From Enterovibrio norvegicus DSM 15893 (GTDB lineage Bacteria; Pseudomonadota; Gammaproteobacteria; Enterobacterales; Vibrionaceae), in contig NZ_FOWR01000017.1 in assembly GCF_900115495.1 (NCBI RefSeq), forward strand, positions 41,848 through 105,847: a stretch of 64,000 bases of DNA. Direction: 5' to 3'. Shown here piece by piece: positions 45,196-52,701 of the stretch (positions are counted from its first letter, which is position 1; the number at the start of each line of letters is the position of its first letter). Both the position numbers and the translations under genes were made by a program. The notes beneath the pieces are model-generated. The model had not been told where the DNA came from and searched no databases. It worked only from the letters and a program-made list of their open reading frames with translations.

Positions 45196-45289
45196 TGTCT
45201 CTTTTCCCTCTCTGCTCTTTGCTTGTGCTTTTTTGCGCTTATGCTTTTCTCGCACCTCGCAATATGAAATCAGTACTACCTTTCCTTTA

Positions 45290-45312
45290 AACATGTAACT
45301 ATAATACATCTT
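45290..45312. promoter_or_regulatory. NsrR-like nitric-oxide operator of nnrS
   Basis: Arms AACATGTAACT and TAATACATCTT around a central A make an 11-1-11 inverted repeat close to the NsrR consensus (AAGATGYATTT / AAATRCATCTT); the right arm matches almost fully. It lies 29 bases before the nnrS ATG, where NO-sensitive repression would act. Confidence 0.68.
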
Positions 45313-45341
45313 ATGAAATCCAAACCTCAGCAGGTATCAAG

Positions 45342-46529
45342 ATGATTAACATTGTCGATAAAGCAAAAGAAGATCGTATACCCCCCATTCTTCGTTTGGG
45401 GTTTAGGCCTTTCTTCTTTCTGGCTGCGAGCTATGCGGTATTTACCGTGAGTGTTTGGGTGTGGTTGTTCACGTCAGGGCATACGTCGCCGCTGAATGTA
45501 CCGCCTGTTTGGTGGCATGCCCATGAAATGCTGTTTGGGGTAGCAATGGCTGTCGTCGCCGGTTTCTTGCTGACAGCAGTGCAAACATGGACAGGCGTGA
45601 AAGGGACGAGTGGTCTCCGTCTCGCGTTGATTGTTGGATTCTGGCTGCTAGCGCGTGTGTTGTTTTGGACTGACACATCGCTCGTGGTGATCGCCATTGT
45701 TGATGCGGCCTTTCTTGTCGTCTCGGGGTGGGAAGTGGGTTATCGCGTTGTGATCACCAAGAAATGGCGAAACCTGTTTTTTATTCCCATGTTGCTGGTT
45801 GCGGTTGTGGCGAATTTGGCGAGTTACGCAACCATAAAAGGCATGCCGCCATTTCCTGCCAGTGTGCTTTGGGAGGCCATGATTTGGTGGTTCATGATGT
45901 TGATTTCCATCATGGGTGGCCGCGTTATTCCTTTCTTTACCGCAAAACGTTTTCAGTTACAGCCGCCAACGCCGATTTGGTGGCTGGATGTGTGCGCCAT
46001 TTTCCCTTTGCTGCTGTTGGCGATCATCAGCTTCTTTCCCATGGTGCCCCATGCGTTTGAAATGACTTTACTGCTGGTGGCGGGTATTGCTCAACTTGTG
46101 CGCTTGTATCGTTGGCAGGGATTGAAAACGTTCTCTGAGCCTTTGGTGTGGTCACTGCATGTGTTCTATCTGGCTTTGCCTGTGGGATTGATTTCCAAAG
46201 CACTCCTGTTAGGAAATACGTGGGGCTCACATACATTGCTGCATATGTTTGCCATGGGAACGTTAGCGGGCGTCGTTTTAGCCATGATTACGCGCGTCAC
46301 CATGGGACACACTGGGCGAGAAATCTATAAAGGCCCTTCGTTCCAACTGGCTTACATCTCACTGATTGTTGCGACCCTTGTACGTGTTATCGGCCCGATT
46401 GTGTGGCCTGAGCATCTGTTTTTGTCGGTCGGTATTGCGGCAATAGGGTGGGGAATGGCATTTACGTTGTTCGTCATTATCTTTGGTCCGATGCTATGGA
46501 AAGCACGATTAGACGGTCATCCCGGCTAA
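45342..46529 (+). CDS. nnrS: NnrS family haem/copper membrane protein (nitrosative stress)
   Basis: A 395-residue protein with about twelve membrane helices. The N-terminal PILRLGFRPFFFLAASYAVF and PPVWWHAHEMLFGVAMAVVA, plus RVIPFFTAKRFQ and HTLLHMFAMGTLAGVVLAMI, with multiple His for metal/haem, are the NnrS hallmarks. NnrS protects central metabolism against nitric oxide and helps under microaerobic growth. In Vibrio it is controlled by NO regulators (NorR in V. cholerae, NsrR in V. fischeri); the palindrome upstream favours NsrR here. AGG lies before the ATG. Confidence 0.94.
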   Translation: MINIVDKAKEDRIPPILRLGFRPFFFLAASYAVFTVSVWVWLFTSGHTSPLNVPPVWWHAHEMLFGVAMAVVAGFLLTAVQTWTGVKGTSGLRLALIVGFWLLARVLFWTDTSLVVIAIVDAAFLVVSGWEVGYRVVITKKWRNLFFIPMLLVAVVANLASYATIKGMPPFPASVLWEAMIWWFMMLISIMGGRVIPFFTAKRFQLQPPTPIWWLDVCAIFPLLLLAIISFFPMVPHAFEMTLLLVAGIAQLVRLYRWQGLKTFSEPLVWSLHVFYLALPVGLISKALLLGNTWGSHTLLHMFAMGTLAGVVLAMITRVTMGHTGREIYKGPSFQLAYISLIVATLVRVIGPIVWPEHLFLSVGIAAIGWGMAFTLFVIIFGPMLWKARLDGHPG

Positions 46530-46624
46530 CACAATGAAAATATTACGCCTTCTTTTGTCAGTAGCAGAGCAATTGCCAAAAGTTACGTCATACTGATAGT
46601 AATGTATCTAAAGAGGGCAATGGA

Positions 46625-47398
46625 ATGTGCAGATGGTTGGCGTATCAGGGAACGCCGTGTTTTTTAGATGAAATGTTGCTTCAACCTGCTCATTCATTGG
46701 TTATGCAAAGCATGGAAGCAACCAAAGCAGTGACGGCAGTAAATGCGGATGGCTTTGGCTTGGCTTGGTATGGTCTTTTGCCCACGCCTGCTGTGTACCA
46801 TGAGGTAATGCCCGCGTGGTCTGATGGTAATTTGAAATCCATTGCGGAACACACGCTATCCCACCGATTTATGGCGCACGTAAGAGCATCCACAGGGACA
46901 AATACCTCACGAGAGAATTGTCATCCCTTCAATGTCGATAATTGGCTCTTTATGCACAACGGCCAAATTCCGGAGTTTGAATCTCTTCGCTATAACATGG
47001 AGCGGCAGCTCGATGAATCATTCTACCTCAAGCGTCGAGGCTCGACGGACAGCGAACTGATTTTCCTTCTCCTTCTGCAAAAAGGGCTTCTCGACTCACC
47101 GCGTGATGCACTTTGCAGCGTGATTGATGACATTGAAGCTGAAATGCGCGCGCGAAACATCAAAGAGCCATTTAAGGCATCACTGTGCCTCAGTGATGGA
47201 AAGCAGTTCTGGGGGCTTCGCTACGCGACGTCAGGCAAACCGCCGACCCTGTTCTATAAAGAAACTGAAGGCGGTGTTGTGCTTGCCTCCGAACCCTTTG
47301 ATGAAAAGCGTGAAGGCTGGACAACGGTTCCAGAACAATCGTTTGTTGATATTCAAGGGAAGGAAGTGACGATAACGCCATTTCGGTGTGACGGCTAA
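46625..47398 (+). CDS. yafJ: Class II glutamine amidotransferase, YafJ-like
   Basis: A 257-residue Ntn-fold amidotransferase. After Met removal Cys2 (MCRWLAYQG) is the nucleophile. HVRASTGTNTSRENCHPF, NWLFMHNGQIPEF and RRGSTDSELIFLLLL are family motifs. YafJ-type proteins have no partner domain, and their amide acceptor is not established. It is monocistronic, with a convergent terminator. Confidence 0.93.
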   Translation: MCRWLAYQGTPCFLDEMLLQPAHSLVMQSMEATKAVTAVNADGFGLAWYGLLPTPAVYHEVMPAWSDGNLKSIAEHTLSHRFMAHVRASTGTNTSRENCHPFNVDNWLFMHNGQIPEFESLRYNMERQLDESFYLKRRGSTDSELIFLLLLQKGLLDSPRDALCSVIDDIEAEMRARNIKEPFKASLCLSDGKQFWGLRYATSGKPPTLFYKETEGGVVLASEPFDEKREGWTTVPEQSFVDIQGKEVTITPFRCDG

Positions 47399-47446
47399 CT
47401 GCTATCGTTACTTGAACTGACGAGATCCACCACAGAATGACATATA

Positions 47447-47480
47447 AAAAGGGCGGCTTTTCAATAAGTCGCCCTTTTAT
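47447..47480. terminator. Terminator between yafJ and the RelA/SpoT-fold gene
   Basis: AAAAGGGCG/CGCCCTTTT, a 9-bp stem around a 14-nt loop. T/A ends serve both convergent genes. Confidence 0.85.
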
Positions 47481-47522
47481 TTATAACTAGAGTTTGCGTG
47501 GTTTACGTCATCAATCTCGTGA

Positions 47523-48293
47523 TTAAACTGCCATGCTGAGTGGTTGGTATGCCTGCCAAGCGTGGTCATATAAAGCACGAGAGGTTTGGCGCAAGCGGTT
47601 GATCTTCGCAAATTCATGTTCGCTCAATTCGCGCTTCTCAAGGGTCGCAGTACGTTCTATCTTTTGGATCTCTCGATAAATCTCGTGTTCTTGTCCGTTT
47701 TTAATGTCCGCGATTTTCTTCAAATGCAACTGAACTTCAGCAATCATTTGTGTTTCTGGTAGTGCAACAAGCACTTTCAAATCGCGGTACCCAGAAGGGC
47801 GCGGTGCATGAAATCGATTTATCACTTCTTTGGTTTGTGCGGATGCTGCCAGCTCTGCATAGGCAGTGGTCAGTGCATCTACTGAATCAACCTCAACGGT
47901 GACTCGAACAATATCGGTGAGCTGAGACGCGTCACCGCCTAATTCGCCTTCCACTTTTTGCTTGGCACGGACTTCGCCTTTTATGCCTGCAGAGTAAACG
48001 GTGCCATCCACATGGTCAGCAATTTGATGGGCAAGATCTTCCAATTCTTGCTGAGCATTAGGGGCAACATCGTAAAGTGATTCAAGGGATTGGTGTGGCT
48101 GACGTACGTCAATAGCACGGAATGATGGAATGGAATACAAGTCGGAAAGGGTGTCGGTTTTCGTTGTTACGGGCTGTTGGTATGAAATGCACTCGCTAGA
48201 TTTACATTCTTGAAAATCAATACCTTCCGCGTGAGCCGGAACGCGAATCACAAGGATTGGTACGATGATCAACGCCTTAAACATTCTTCCCAT
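47523..48293 (-). CDS. Exported RelA/SpoT-fold protein (possible (p)ppGpp/nucleotide pyrophosphotransferase relative)
   Basis: 256 residues. A signal peptide (1-22, ending VPAHA) is followed by a RelA/SpoT synthetase-like domain (about 84-215): IKGEVRAKQKVEGELGGDAS (R109/K111/K113), QLTDIVRVTVEVDSVDALTT (Asp127 of the D-x-x-G/V-R motif), FHAPRPSGYRDLKVLVALPE (GYR, where synthetases have GYRxxH) and IAEVQLHLKKI (Glu186 of ExQ), then YREIQKIERTATLEKRELSE. Ancestral RelA/SpoT enzymes are cytosolic; export suggests a toxin, a nucleotide-modifying effector or a scaffold. Here the motif's His is replaced, so activity is doubtful. GAGG lies 8 bases before the ATG. No immunity gene is recognised. Confidence 0.78.
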   Translation of the reverse strand: MGRMFKALIIVPILVIRVPAHAEGIDFQECKSSECISYQQPVTTKTDTLSDLYSIPSFRAIDVRQPHQSLESLYDVAPNAQQELEDLAHQIADHVDGTVYSAGIKGEVRAKQKVEGELGGDASQLTDIVRVTVEVDSVDALTTAYAELAASAQTKEVINRFHAPRPSGYRDLKVLVALPETQMIAEVQLHLKKIADIKNGQEHEIYREIQKIERTATLEKRELSEHEFAKINRLRQTSRALYDHAWQAYQPLSMAV

Positions 48294-48422
48294 TAAAGTT
48301 CCTCTTATCTGGCTTGGAGAGCGTCCACAACTCTATCCTAGCGTCGGAAATTGAATGTTAGCTGAACAAGCTTCCGATGAAAGCGCGCTACCTCTCAAAG
48401 TGATTTGGTGTGTTTGGTGAGG

Positions 48423-48437
48423 TTCAAATTATTTGAA
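48423..48437. promoter_or_regulatory. Perfect 15-bp palindrome, operator-like
   Basis: TTCAAATTATTTGAA (7-1-7). The half-site TTCAAAT recurs at 48476-48482, on the other side of the TATAAT at 48460-48465, so a dimeric regulator could bracket the -10 element. Confidence 0.5.
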
Positions 48438-48480
48438 ATATGACACTGCAAATTCGGTTTATAATGGCATAAATGTTCAA

Positions 48481-48505
48481 ATATTAATCTACGGGTGATT
48501 AATAT
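48481..48505. promoter_or_regulatory. Inverted repeat before the dioxygenase
   Basis: ATATTAATC and GATTAATAT pair perfectly over 9 bp with a 7-nt spacer (TACGGGT). An operator or a weak RNA hairpin is possible. Confidence 0.45.
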
Positions 48506-48617
48506 GACTTTACAGGTTTGGCAAATTTGTTGCCTTGGTTTTAACTGAATGTAAGGGTTGTCATCGGTGTCGATTTACCCAATCGAACCGATTCACGGAA
48601 ATGATGGAGGACGCAAC

Positions 48618-49253
48618 ATGTATCATCCAGATTACCTTATGCAGCTATGTCATATCAGCGACCATGCTGTTCGGGAATTAGAACCAAGTTTTGCCGCGCT
48701 GCCTACTACCCCTTATGCAGATGGGCAATACCGACTTAGACGCTACTCTGTGGTGCGTTGCCAAGATGGCGATGTGCATCAAATGCAACACCATACCTTT
48801 ATGCAATCCCAAGACATCAACCACCATCAAGGTGGCGTGGTACGAAATTTCGAAGAACTGACCTCAGACGTGATTCATTCCCAAGGCTTGTTTGAGCTTT
48901 GCCAATTGTTTAAAGACAACAATGAGCTGAATGATGAACAAGACATTGAAATTCACCAAATGCGCGTGATCACTGTTGATGACATCACGCCTGTTTCACC
49001 GGAAGGGATCCATCAAGATGGCTTTGATCATATTGCTATTGCTGCGATCCACAGGGAAAACGTGCAGGGTGGTGAGATTCTTGTCTACAAAGATAAAACA
49101 GAACGCCCGTTTTTCTCACTCGCGATGAATGACGGCGATGTCGCTTTGCTCGACGACCATGCCGTTTGGCACAACGCGAACCCGATTCGACCACTTAACC
49201 CGCATCATCAAGGTCATGTCGATCTCTTTGTGCTCACGGCAAGAGAGCATTAA
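48618..49253 (+). CDS. 2OG-Fe(II) dioxygenase, BsmA/isoleucine-hydroxylase type
   Basis: 211 residues from the ATG at 48618 (GGAGG 7 bases upstream; the longer frame to 48558 is rejected). The family (PF10014) includes free-amino-acid hydroxylases such as L-isoleucine dioxygenase, and BsmA, linked to biofilm control. Motifs: EIHQMRVITVDDITPVSPEG, then IHQDGFDH (His and Asp iron ligands), REN(V)QGGEILVYKDK, and DDHAVWHNANPI with a distal His, then GHVDLFVLTAREH. The substrate is unknown. It faces the exported RelA/SpoT-fold gene divergently. Confidence 0.9.
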   Translation: MYHPDYLMQLCHISDHAVRELEPSFAALPTTPYADGQYRLRRYSVVRCQDGDVHQMQHHTFMQSQDINHHQGGVVRNFEELTSDVIHSQGLFELCQLFKDNNELNDEQDIEIHQMRVITVDDITPVSPEGIHQDGFDHIAIAAIHRENVQGGEILVYKDKTERPFFSLAMNDGDVALLDDHAVWHNANPIRPLNPHHQGHVDLFVLTAREH

Positions 49254-49521
49254 GAATCACTAGAAACACTCAGCCATAGCCAGATGTTCAAAATGAGGAG
49301 CAGGCGTGAAACAAGCCTTGCTCCTGTCTGATGGATGCCTTTGCTTTGTTGGATGCGTGGTGACGGTGGTGTCGTGCTGGTGGATTGGCATTGAGGAGTA
49401 AGTTTGGTTTGTTTCTGTGGGCCGCAGTTCTAAGCCGCTGTAATCATGCCTTTTTCCCCTGAAAAATCTCAAGTTTCGCGTACACTATACCCATGTCATA
49501 TTCATCAACGCAGTCAATGTC

Positions 49522-50931
49522 ATGGTTTTACGCAACATCCTTACGCTTCCTTCTTTAGTGGCGAGTGCCGCCATTTTTACCAGTGCTGGTGCATTTGCTA
49601 CGTCTGAGCCTGCACCCTCTGAACCTGTGCCATCTGAGCCATTGCCAGCTGAGACCACTGAGGAAACGCCTGCCGATATAGAAACCTTACGTTCTAAGCG
49701 AAGCGAAAACTGGGGCATTGCTGCCACGATGCGAAGTGCTGGCATTCCCTATAAAGGCACTGGCAGCGATTATGTGTCGAGCTTTGTTCCAATGATGTTC
49801 TATCAAGATGAAGCGTTCTTCATCAATGGCACTGAAGGGGGCATTCGTCTTTGGGAAAAAGAGGAATGGCGACTCAATGCGATTCTGCGCATGCGTTTTA
49901 TCGACTTGCCGCGGGACGTGCAAAATGACATTGGCGGGGACACGGGAGATTACGGCTTTCAACTCAAGCGAGACTTTGGCGAGGGCTGGTACACAGACTT
50001 AGAGTTTCTTTCCGATAAAAGTGAACGTTTTCATGGTGTCGCGACGTTGGGCAAAACGTTTGAAAGTGATGATTACTTCGTCGATGCCACGGCCTCTGTT
50101 CGTTATAAAGATGCCAACTTCAACAGCTATTACTACGGTCTGTCAGAATTTAGCGACCGAGGTGAACGCCTGGGCGCAGGTGCAGACATCAAAATCGGGG
50201 TAAGGGGGCGATACCACGTTTATTCCAACCTGTATCTCGTTGGTGCCACCTATGCGACGTATTTTGACAGCAATGTGCGCAATGCATCGTCTATTGACAC
50301 GGATTGGCAAGGGGAAGTGTTTGCGGGCTTTGGGTTCTTCAACGACAACCGTCGACACGGCGAGCGAGAGCTTTCAACGCGTCCATACTGGCGCGTGGCT
50401 CATGGTTGGGCAACGCCATCAAACATTGGCGACATTATTGCTGGTGATAGCGAAAAAGACCCGTTCAACAACCAACTTACCTCGTTGTTTTACGGTCATC
50501 CACTGACGGATTCATTGTTCGGCGTCCCGCTTGATATCTATCTGACACCGGGCGTGGTGTGGCATTGGAATTCAAAGGTTCAAGCATCTTCCTCTGAATT
50601 CGTTATGGCCATTAAAGCGTTCTATGAAGTGGAATGGCCAACGAAATGGCGAATCGGTGTTGCGGAGGGCTTGTCTTATGTGAACAACATTACCTACATC
50701 GAACAAACCGAGTTGGACGAAAAGGGGTATGAGCCAAGCAATCTATTGAATTATATCGACTTGTCGTTGGACGTTAACTTGGGTGATCTCTTTAATGTTC
50801 CCGCCCTCGACCGTGCCTGGTTAGGTTACTCGATTCATCACCGTTCTGCCATCTTCGAAAAAGCGAGTCAGTTTGGACGCATCAAAGGTGGGAGTAACTA
50901 CAACACCTTGTATGTTCAGGTTGAGTTTTAA
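49522..50931 (+). CDS. MipA/OmpV family outer membrane protein
   Basis: 469 residues. A signal peptide (about 1-25, ending GAFAT) is followed by a Pro/Glu-rich stretch (EPAPSEPVPSEPLPAETTEE) that would sit in the periplasm, then an outer-membrane barrel of roughly 380 residues ending in Phe (YNTLYVQVEF), as barrel proteins do. NWGIAATMRSAGIPYKGTGS, then DYVSSFVPMMFYQDEAFFIN is typical of MipA/OmpV proteins. The SD is poor. The PE-rich linker is longer than in most relatives I know. Substrate or scaffold role unknown. Confidence 0.88.
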   Translation: MVLRNILTLPSLVASAAIFTSAGAFATSEPAPSEPVPSEPLPAETTEETPADIETLRSKRSENWGIAATMRSAGIPYKGTGSDYVSSFVPMMFYQDEAFFINGTEGGIRLWEKEEWRLNAILRMRFIDLPRDVQNDIGGDTGDYGFQLKRDFGEGWYTDLEFLSDKSERFHGVATLGKTFESDDYFVDATASVRYKDANFNSYYYGLSEFSDRGERLGAGADIKIGVRGRYHVYSNLYLVGATYATYFDSNVRNASSIDTDWQGEVFAGFGFFNDNRRHGERELSTRPYWRVAHGWATPSNIGDIIAGDSEKDPFNNQLTSLFYGHPLTDSLFGVPLDIYLTPGVVWHWNSKVQASSSEFVMAIKAFYEVEWPTKWRIGVAEGLSYVNNITYIEQTELDEKGYEPSNLLNYIDLSLDVNLGDLFNVPALDRAWLGYSIHHRSAIFEKASQFGRIKGGSNYNTLYVQVEF

Positions 50932-51058
50932 GGGCGAAGACGCGAGATAACGAAACGTGAATTGCTATAGACGAGATTGCGAGATTCGAGAGACGAGAAA
51001 AGTGCTGAGAAGAAGATGAAAGTTCTCGAATGACGGATGTCATCACATAGCATACTGC

Positions 51059-51079
51059 CGAACCTCGAACCTCGAACCT
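51059..51079. repeat. Three tandem copies of a 7-bp repeat
   Basis: CGAACCT is repeated three times, followed by TGAAC. It lies in a 240-base spacer that also carries purine-rich GAGACGAGA-type tracts (50960-51000). Confidence 0.7.
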
Positions 51080-51086
51080 TGAACAT

Positions 51087-51107
51087 AAAAAAAGGCTCCG
51101 AAGAGCC
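51087..51107 (-). terminator. Intrinsic terminator of azoR
   Basis: On the minus strand GGCTC-TTCG-GAGCC (UUCG tetraloop) is followed by seven T. It lies below the first hairpin at 51119-51154. Confidence 0.9.
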
Positions 51108-51118
51108 AAACGCAAAAG

Positions 51119-51154
51119 CCCACAGCGCGCGGGATCACTCCCGAGCGCTGTGGG
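51119..51154 (-). terminator. Compound hairpin after azoR
   Basis: CCCACAGCGC/GCGCTGTGGG outer stem (10 bp) with an inner CGGGA/TCCCG stem; on the minus strand it is followed by CTTTTG. It acts with the second terminator below it. Confidence 0.75.
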
Positions 51155-51174
51155 TGTTGGCAACTTTTCCTTGT

Positions 51175-51762
51175 CTAAAACAAGGACAACAGAGTGCGAC
51201 GCGCACTGTCCATTGATGTTTTTGCAGGTTCATCTCCCATGGCGAGGGCTTCGCTGTAAACAAACTCGATGTCTGAGATACCAATAAAACCCAACACCGT
51301 TTTCATGTAACCCACTACGTGGTCATTCGGTGAGTCTTTATGAATGCCACCGCGCGTTGTGACCACAATGGCTTTTTTATCGGTAAGTAAACCTTTAGGA
51401 CCTTGCTCTGTGTAGGTGAAAGTCACATCTGCACGCGCAATAAGGTCGATCCAATTTTTTAATTGAGTGGGCACACTGAAGTTGTACATTGGTGCAGCAA
51501 TTACCAGCGTATCACTGACCTGAATTTCGGTGATCAATTGGTCTGAAAGTGCAAGGGCACGTTGTTGGCGTTCTGACAGATTCTCAGCACCGCGTAACCC
51601 CATCATGATTTCACTGTCCAATACTGGCACCGGGTGTGTGGCTAAGTCGCGTTCAATGATTGAGGCTGTGTTGCTGAGGTTATCTACTAACTCATTAATC
51701 AGCGTTGACGATGAAGAATGGTCGCCGAGGATGCTTGATTTCAGAACCAGAATGCTAGCCAT
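51175..51762 (-). CDS. azoR: FMN-dependent NADH:quinone/azo oxidoreductase AzoR
   Basis: 195 residues from the ATG at 51762 (GGAG 6 bases upstream; earlier start rejected). Flavodoxin-fold azoreductase: [20 protein letters not shown], then [20 protein letters not shown] and IVVTTRGG. It reduces quinones and azo compounds by two electrons, protecting against thiol stress. A 25-bp palindrome about 90 bases upstream of the start is a likely operator for a quinone- or electrophile-responsive regulator. Two stacked terminators follow. Confidence 0.92.
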   Translation of the reverse strand: MASILVLKSSILGDHSSSSTLINELVDNLSNTASIIERDLATHPVPVLDSEIMMGLRGAENLSERQQRALALSDQLITEIQVSDTLVIAAPMYNFSVPTQLKNWIDLIARADVTFTYTEQGPKGLLTDKKAIVVTTRGGIHKDSPNDHVVGYMKTVLGFIGISDIEFVYSEALAMGDEPAKTSMDSARRTLLSLF

Positions 51763-51851
51763 GCGTTGCTCCAAAAAATGAACGATTTGTTCACCAATGC
51801 AGGAAAATATACGGCTTCAACTGTTGGAAAAAAAGCGGAAAAATCTGGGGG

Positions 51852-51876
51852 TATCGTTCTAAAATTTTGAACGATA
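51852..51876. promoter_or_regulatory. 25-bp palindrome upstream of azoR
   Basis: TATCGTTC and GAACGATA arms flank TAAAATTTT; 11 of 12 pairs match around the central A at 51864. There is no T tract beyond it, so it is an operator rather than a terminator. The family of the regulator is not certain (HxlR/MarR-like regulators are common for azoR). Confidence 0.6.
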
Positions 51877-51886
51877 AAGAAAACCT

Positions 51887-51914
51887 ACAAAAAAGGGCTT
51901 CCTGAGAAGCCCTT
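51887..51914 (-). terminator. Terminator of the nrdJ operon
   Basis: AAGGGCTTC/GAAGCCCTT stem with a CTGA loop; on the minus strand it runs into TTTTTTG. Confidence 0.9.
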
Positions 51915-51937
51915 GTTCATTGTGCGTTAAATACGGA

Positions 51938-52636
51938 TTAACCGCACTTAGAATCACCGCAGTTTAGACAGGTTTGGCAACCGTCTTTCACGATCACAGC
52001 TTTGTTGTGGCACTTGTAGCAAAGGGTCGCGCTTGGCGGAAAGCCTGTGTTCACAGGTTCTTCTTCCTTCACTTCTTCTTTGGCTGTGTTTTCTGCACGT
52101 TTTGCTTCAAGAAAGGCTTTCTGATGCTCGTCCATTTCTGGATTTTTAAGCATGCCAATTTCCATCAAGTGCTGTTCAATCACGTTGCCGATTTCAGCGA
52201 TCAGTGACGGAACGTATTTCCCTTTGTTCCAGTAACCGCCTTTCGGATCGAACACTGAACGAAGTTCTTCAACCAAGAAAGTACAGTCGCCACCTTTACG
52301 GAACACCGCAGAGATGATGCGGGTTAGCGCAACAATCCACTGGTAGTGCTCAAGGCTCTTGCTGTTGATGAAGATTTCAAACGGGCGACGTAGCTCATGA
52401 TCAGTGCCTTCATTCAATACAACATCATTGATGGTGATGAACAGAGAGTGCTCTGAAACGTGCTCAGGTGTTTTCAGTTTGTATGTCGTGCCAAGCAGTT
52501 TCTCTGGGCGCGGCATTTCTTCATGCATGGTTTCAAGCTTCGGTGCTTCTGGAACAGCTTGCACCGGTGCTTCTTGAATCGCATCTTTGCTTTTTACTTT
52601 ATACGCGACAATTTTGCTTTCGATTTTACGTGTCAT
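51938..52636 (-). CDS. TSCPD/zinc-ribbon protein, detached C-terminal part of class II ribonucleotide reductase
   Basis: 232 residues. A TSCPD-type domain (about 48-165: SEHSLFITINDVVLNEGTDH, FEIFINSKSLEHYQWIVALT, ISAVFRKGGDCTFLVEELRS, VFDPKGGYWNKGKYVPSLIA) and a C-terminal zinc ribbon (CYKCHNKAV ... CQTCLNCGDSKCG) that in fused NrdJ proteins sit at the C terminus. Here they are a separate gene 65 bases after nrdJ, with a GAGCAGCA/TGCTGCTC hairpin (52659-52678) in the gap. Redox-active Cys pairs at the C terminus fit a role in regenerating the active-site disulfide. Confidence 0.85.
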   Translation of the reverse strand: MTRKIESKIVAYKVKSKDAIQEAPVQAVPEAPKLETMHEEMPRPEKLLGTTYKLKTPEHVSEHSLFITINDVVLNEGTDHELRRPFEIFINSKSLEHYQWIVALTRIISAVFRKGGDCTFLVEELRSVFDPKGGYWNKGKYVPSLIAEIGNVIEQHLMEIGMLKNPEMDEHQKAFLEAKRAENTAKEEVKEEEPVNTGFPPSATLCYKCHNKAVIVKDGCQTCLNCGDSKCG

Positions 52637-52701
52637 GATGAACTACTTCTTTCTGACGAGAGCAGCACCTCTGCTGCTCCCATTTTACTGAACAGATGCG
52701 A

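Larger units (their letters stand above)
48294..48617. other. Divergent regulatory region with two palindromes
   Basis: 324 bases. They hold TTCAAATTATTTGAA, the arms ATATTAATC/GATTAATAT, a TATAAT at 48460-48465 and a 14-codon ATG frame (48504-48548) that may be chance. No larger gene is supported. Confidence 0.5.

Noticed and set aside
48504..48548. 14-codon ATG frame upstream of the BsmA-like gene as a leader peptide
   Set aside because: Only a poor ribosome site, no regulatory codon run and no attenuator after it; it may be chance.
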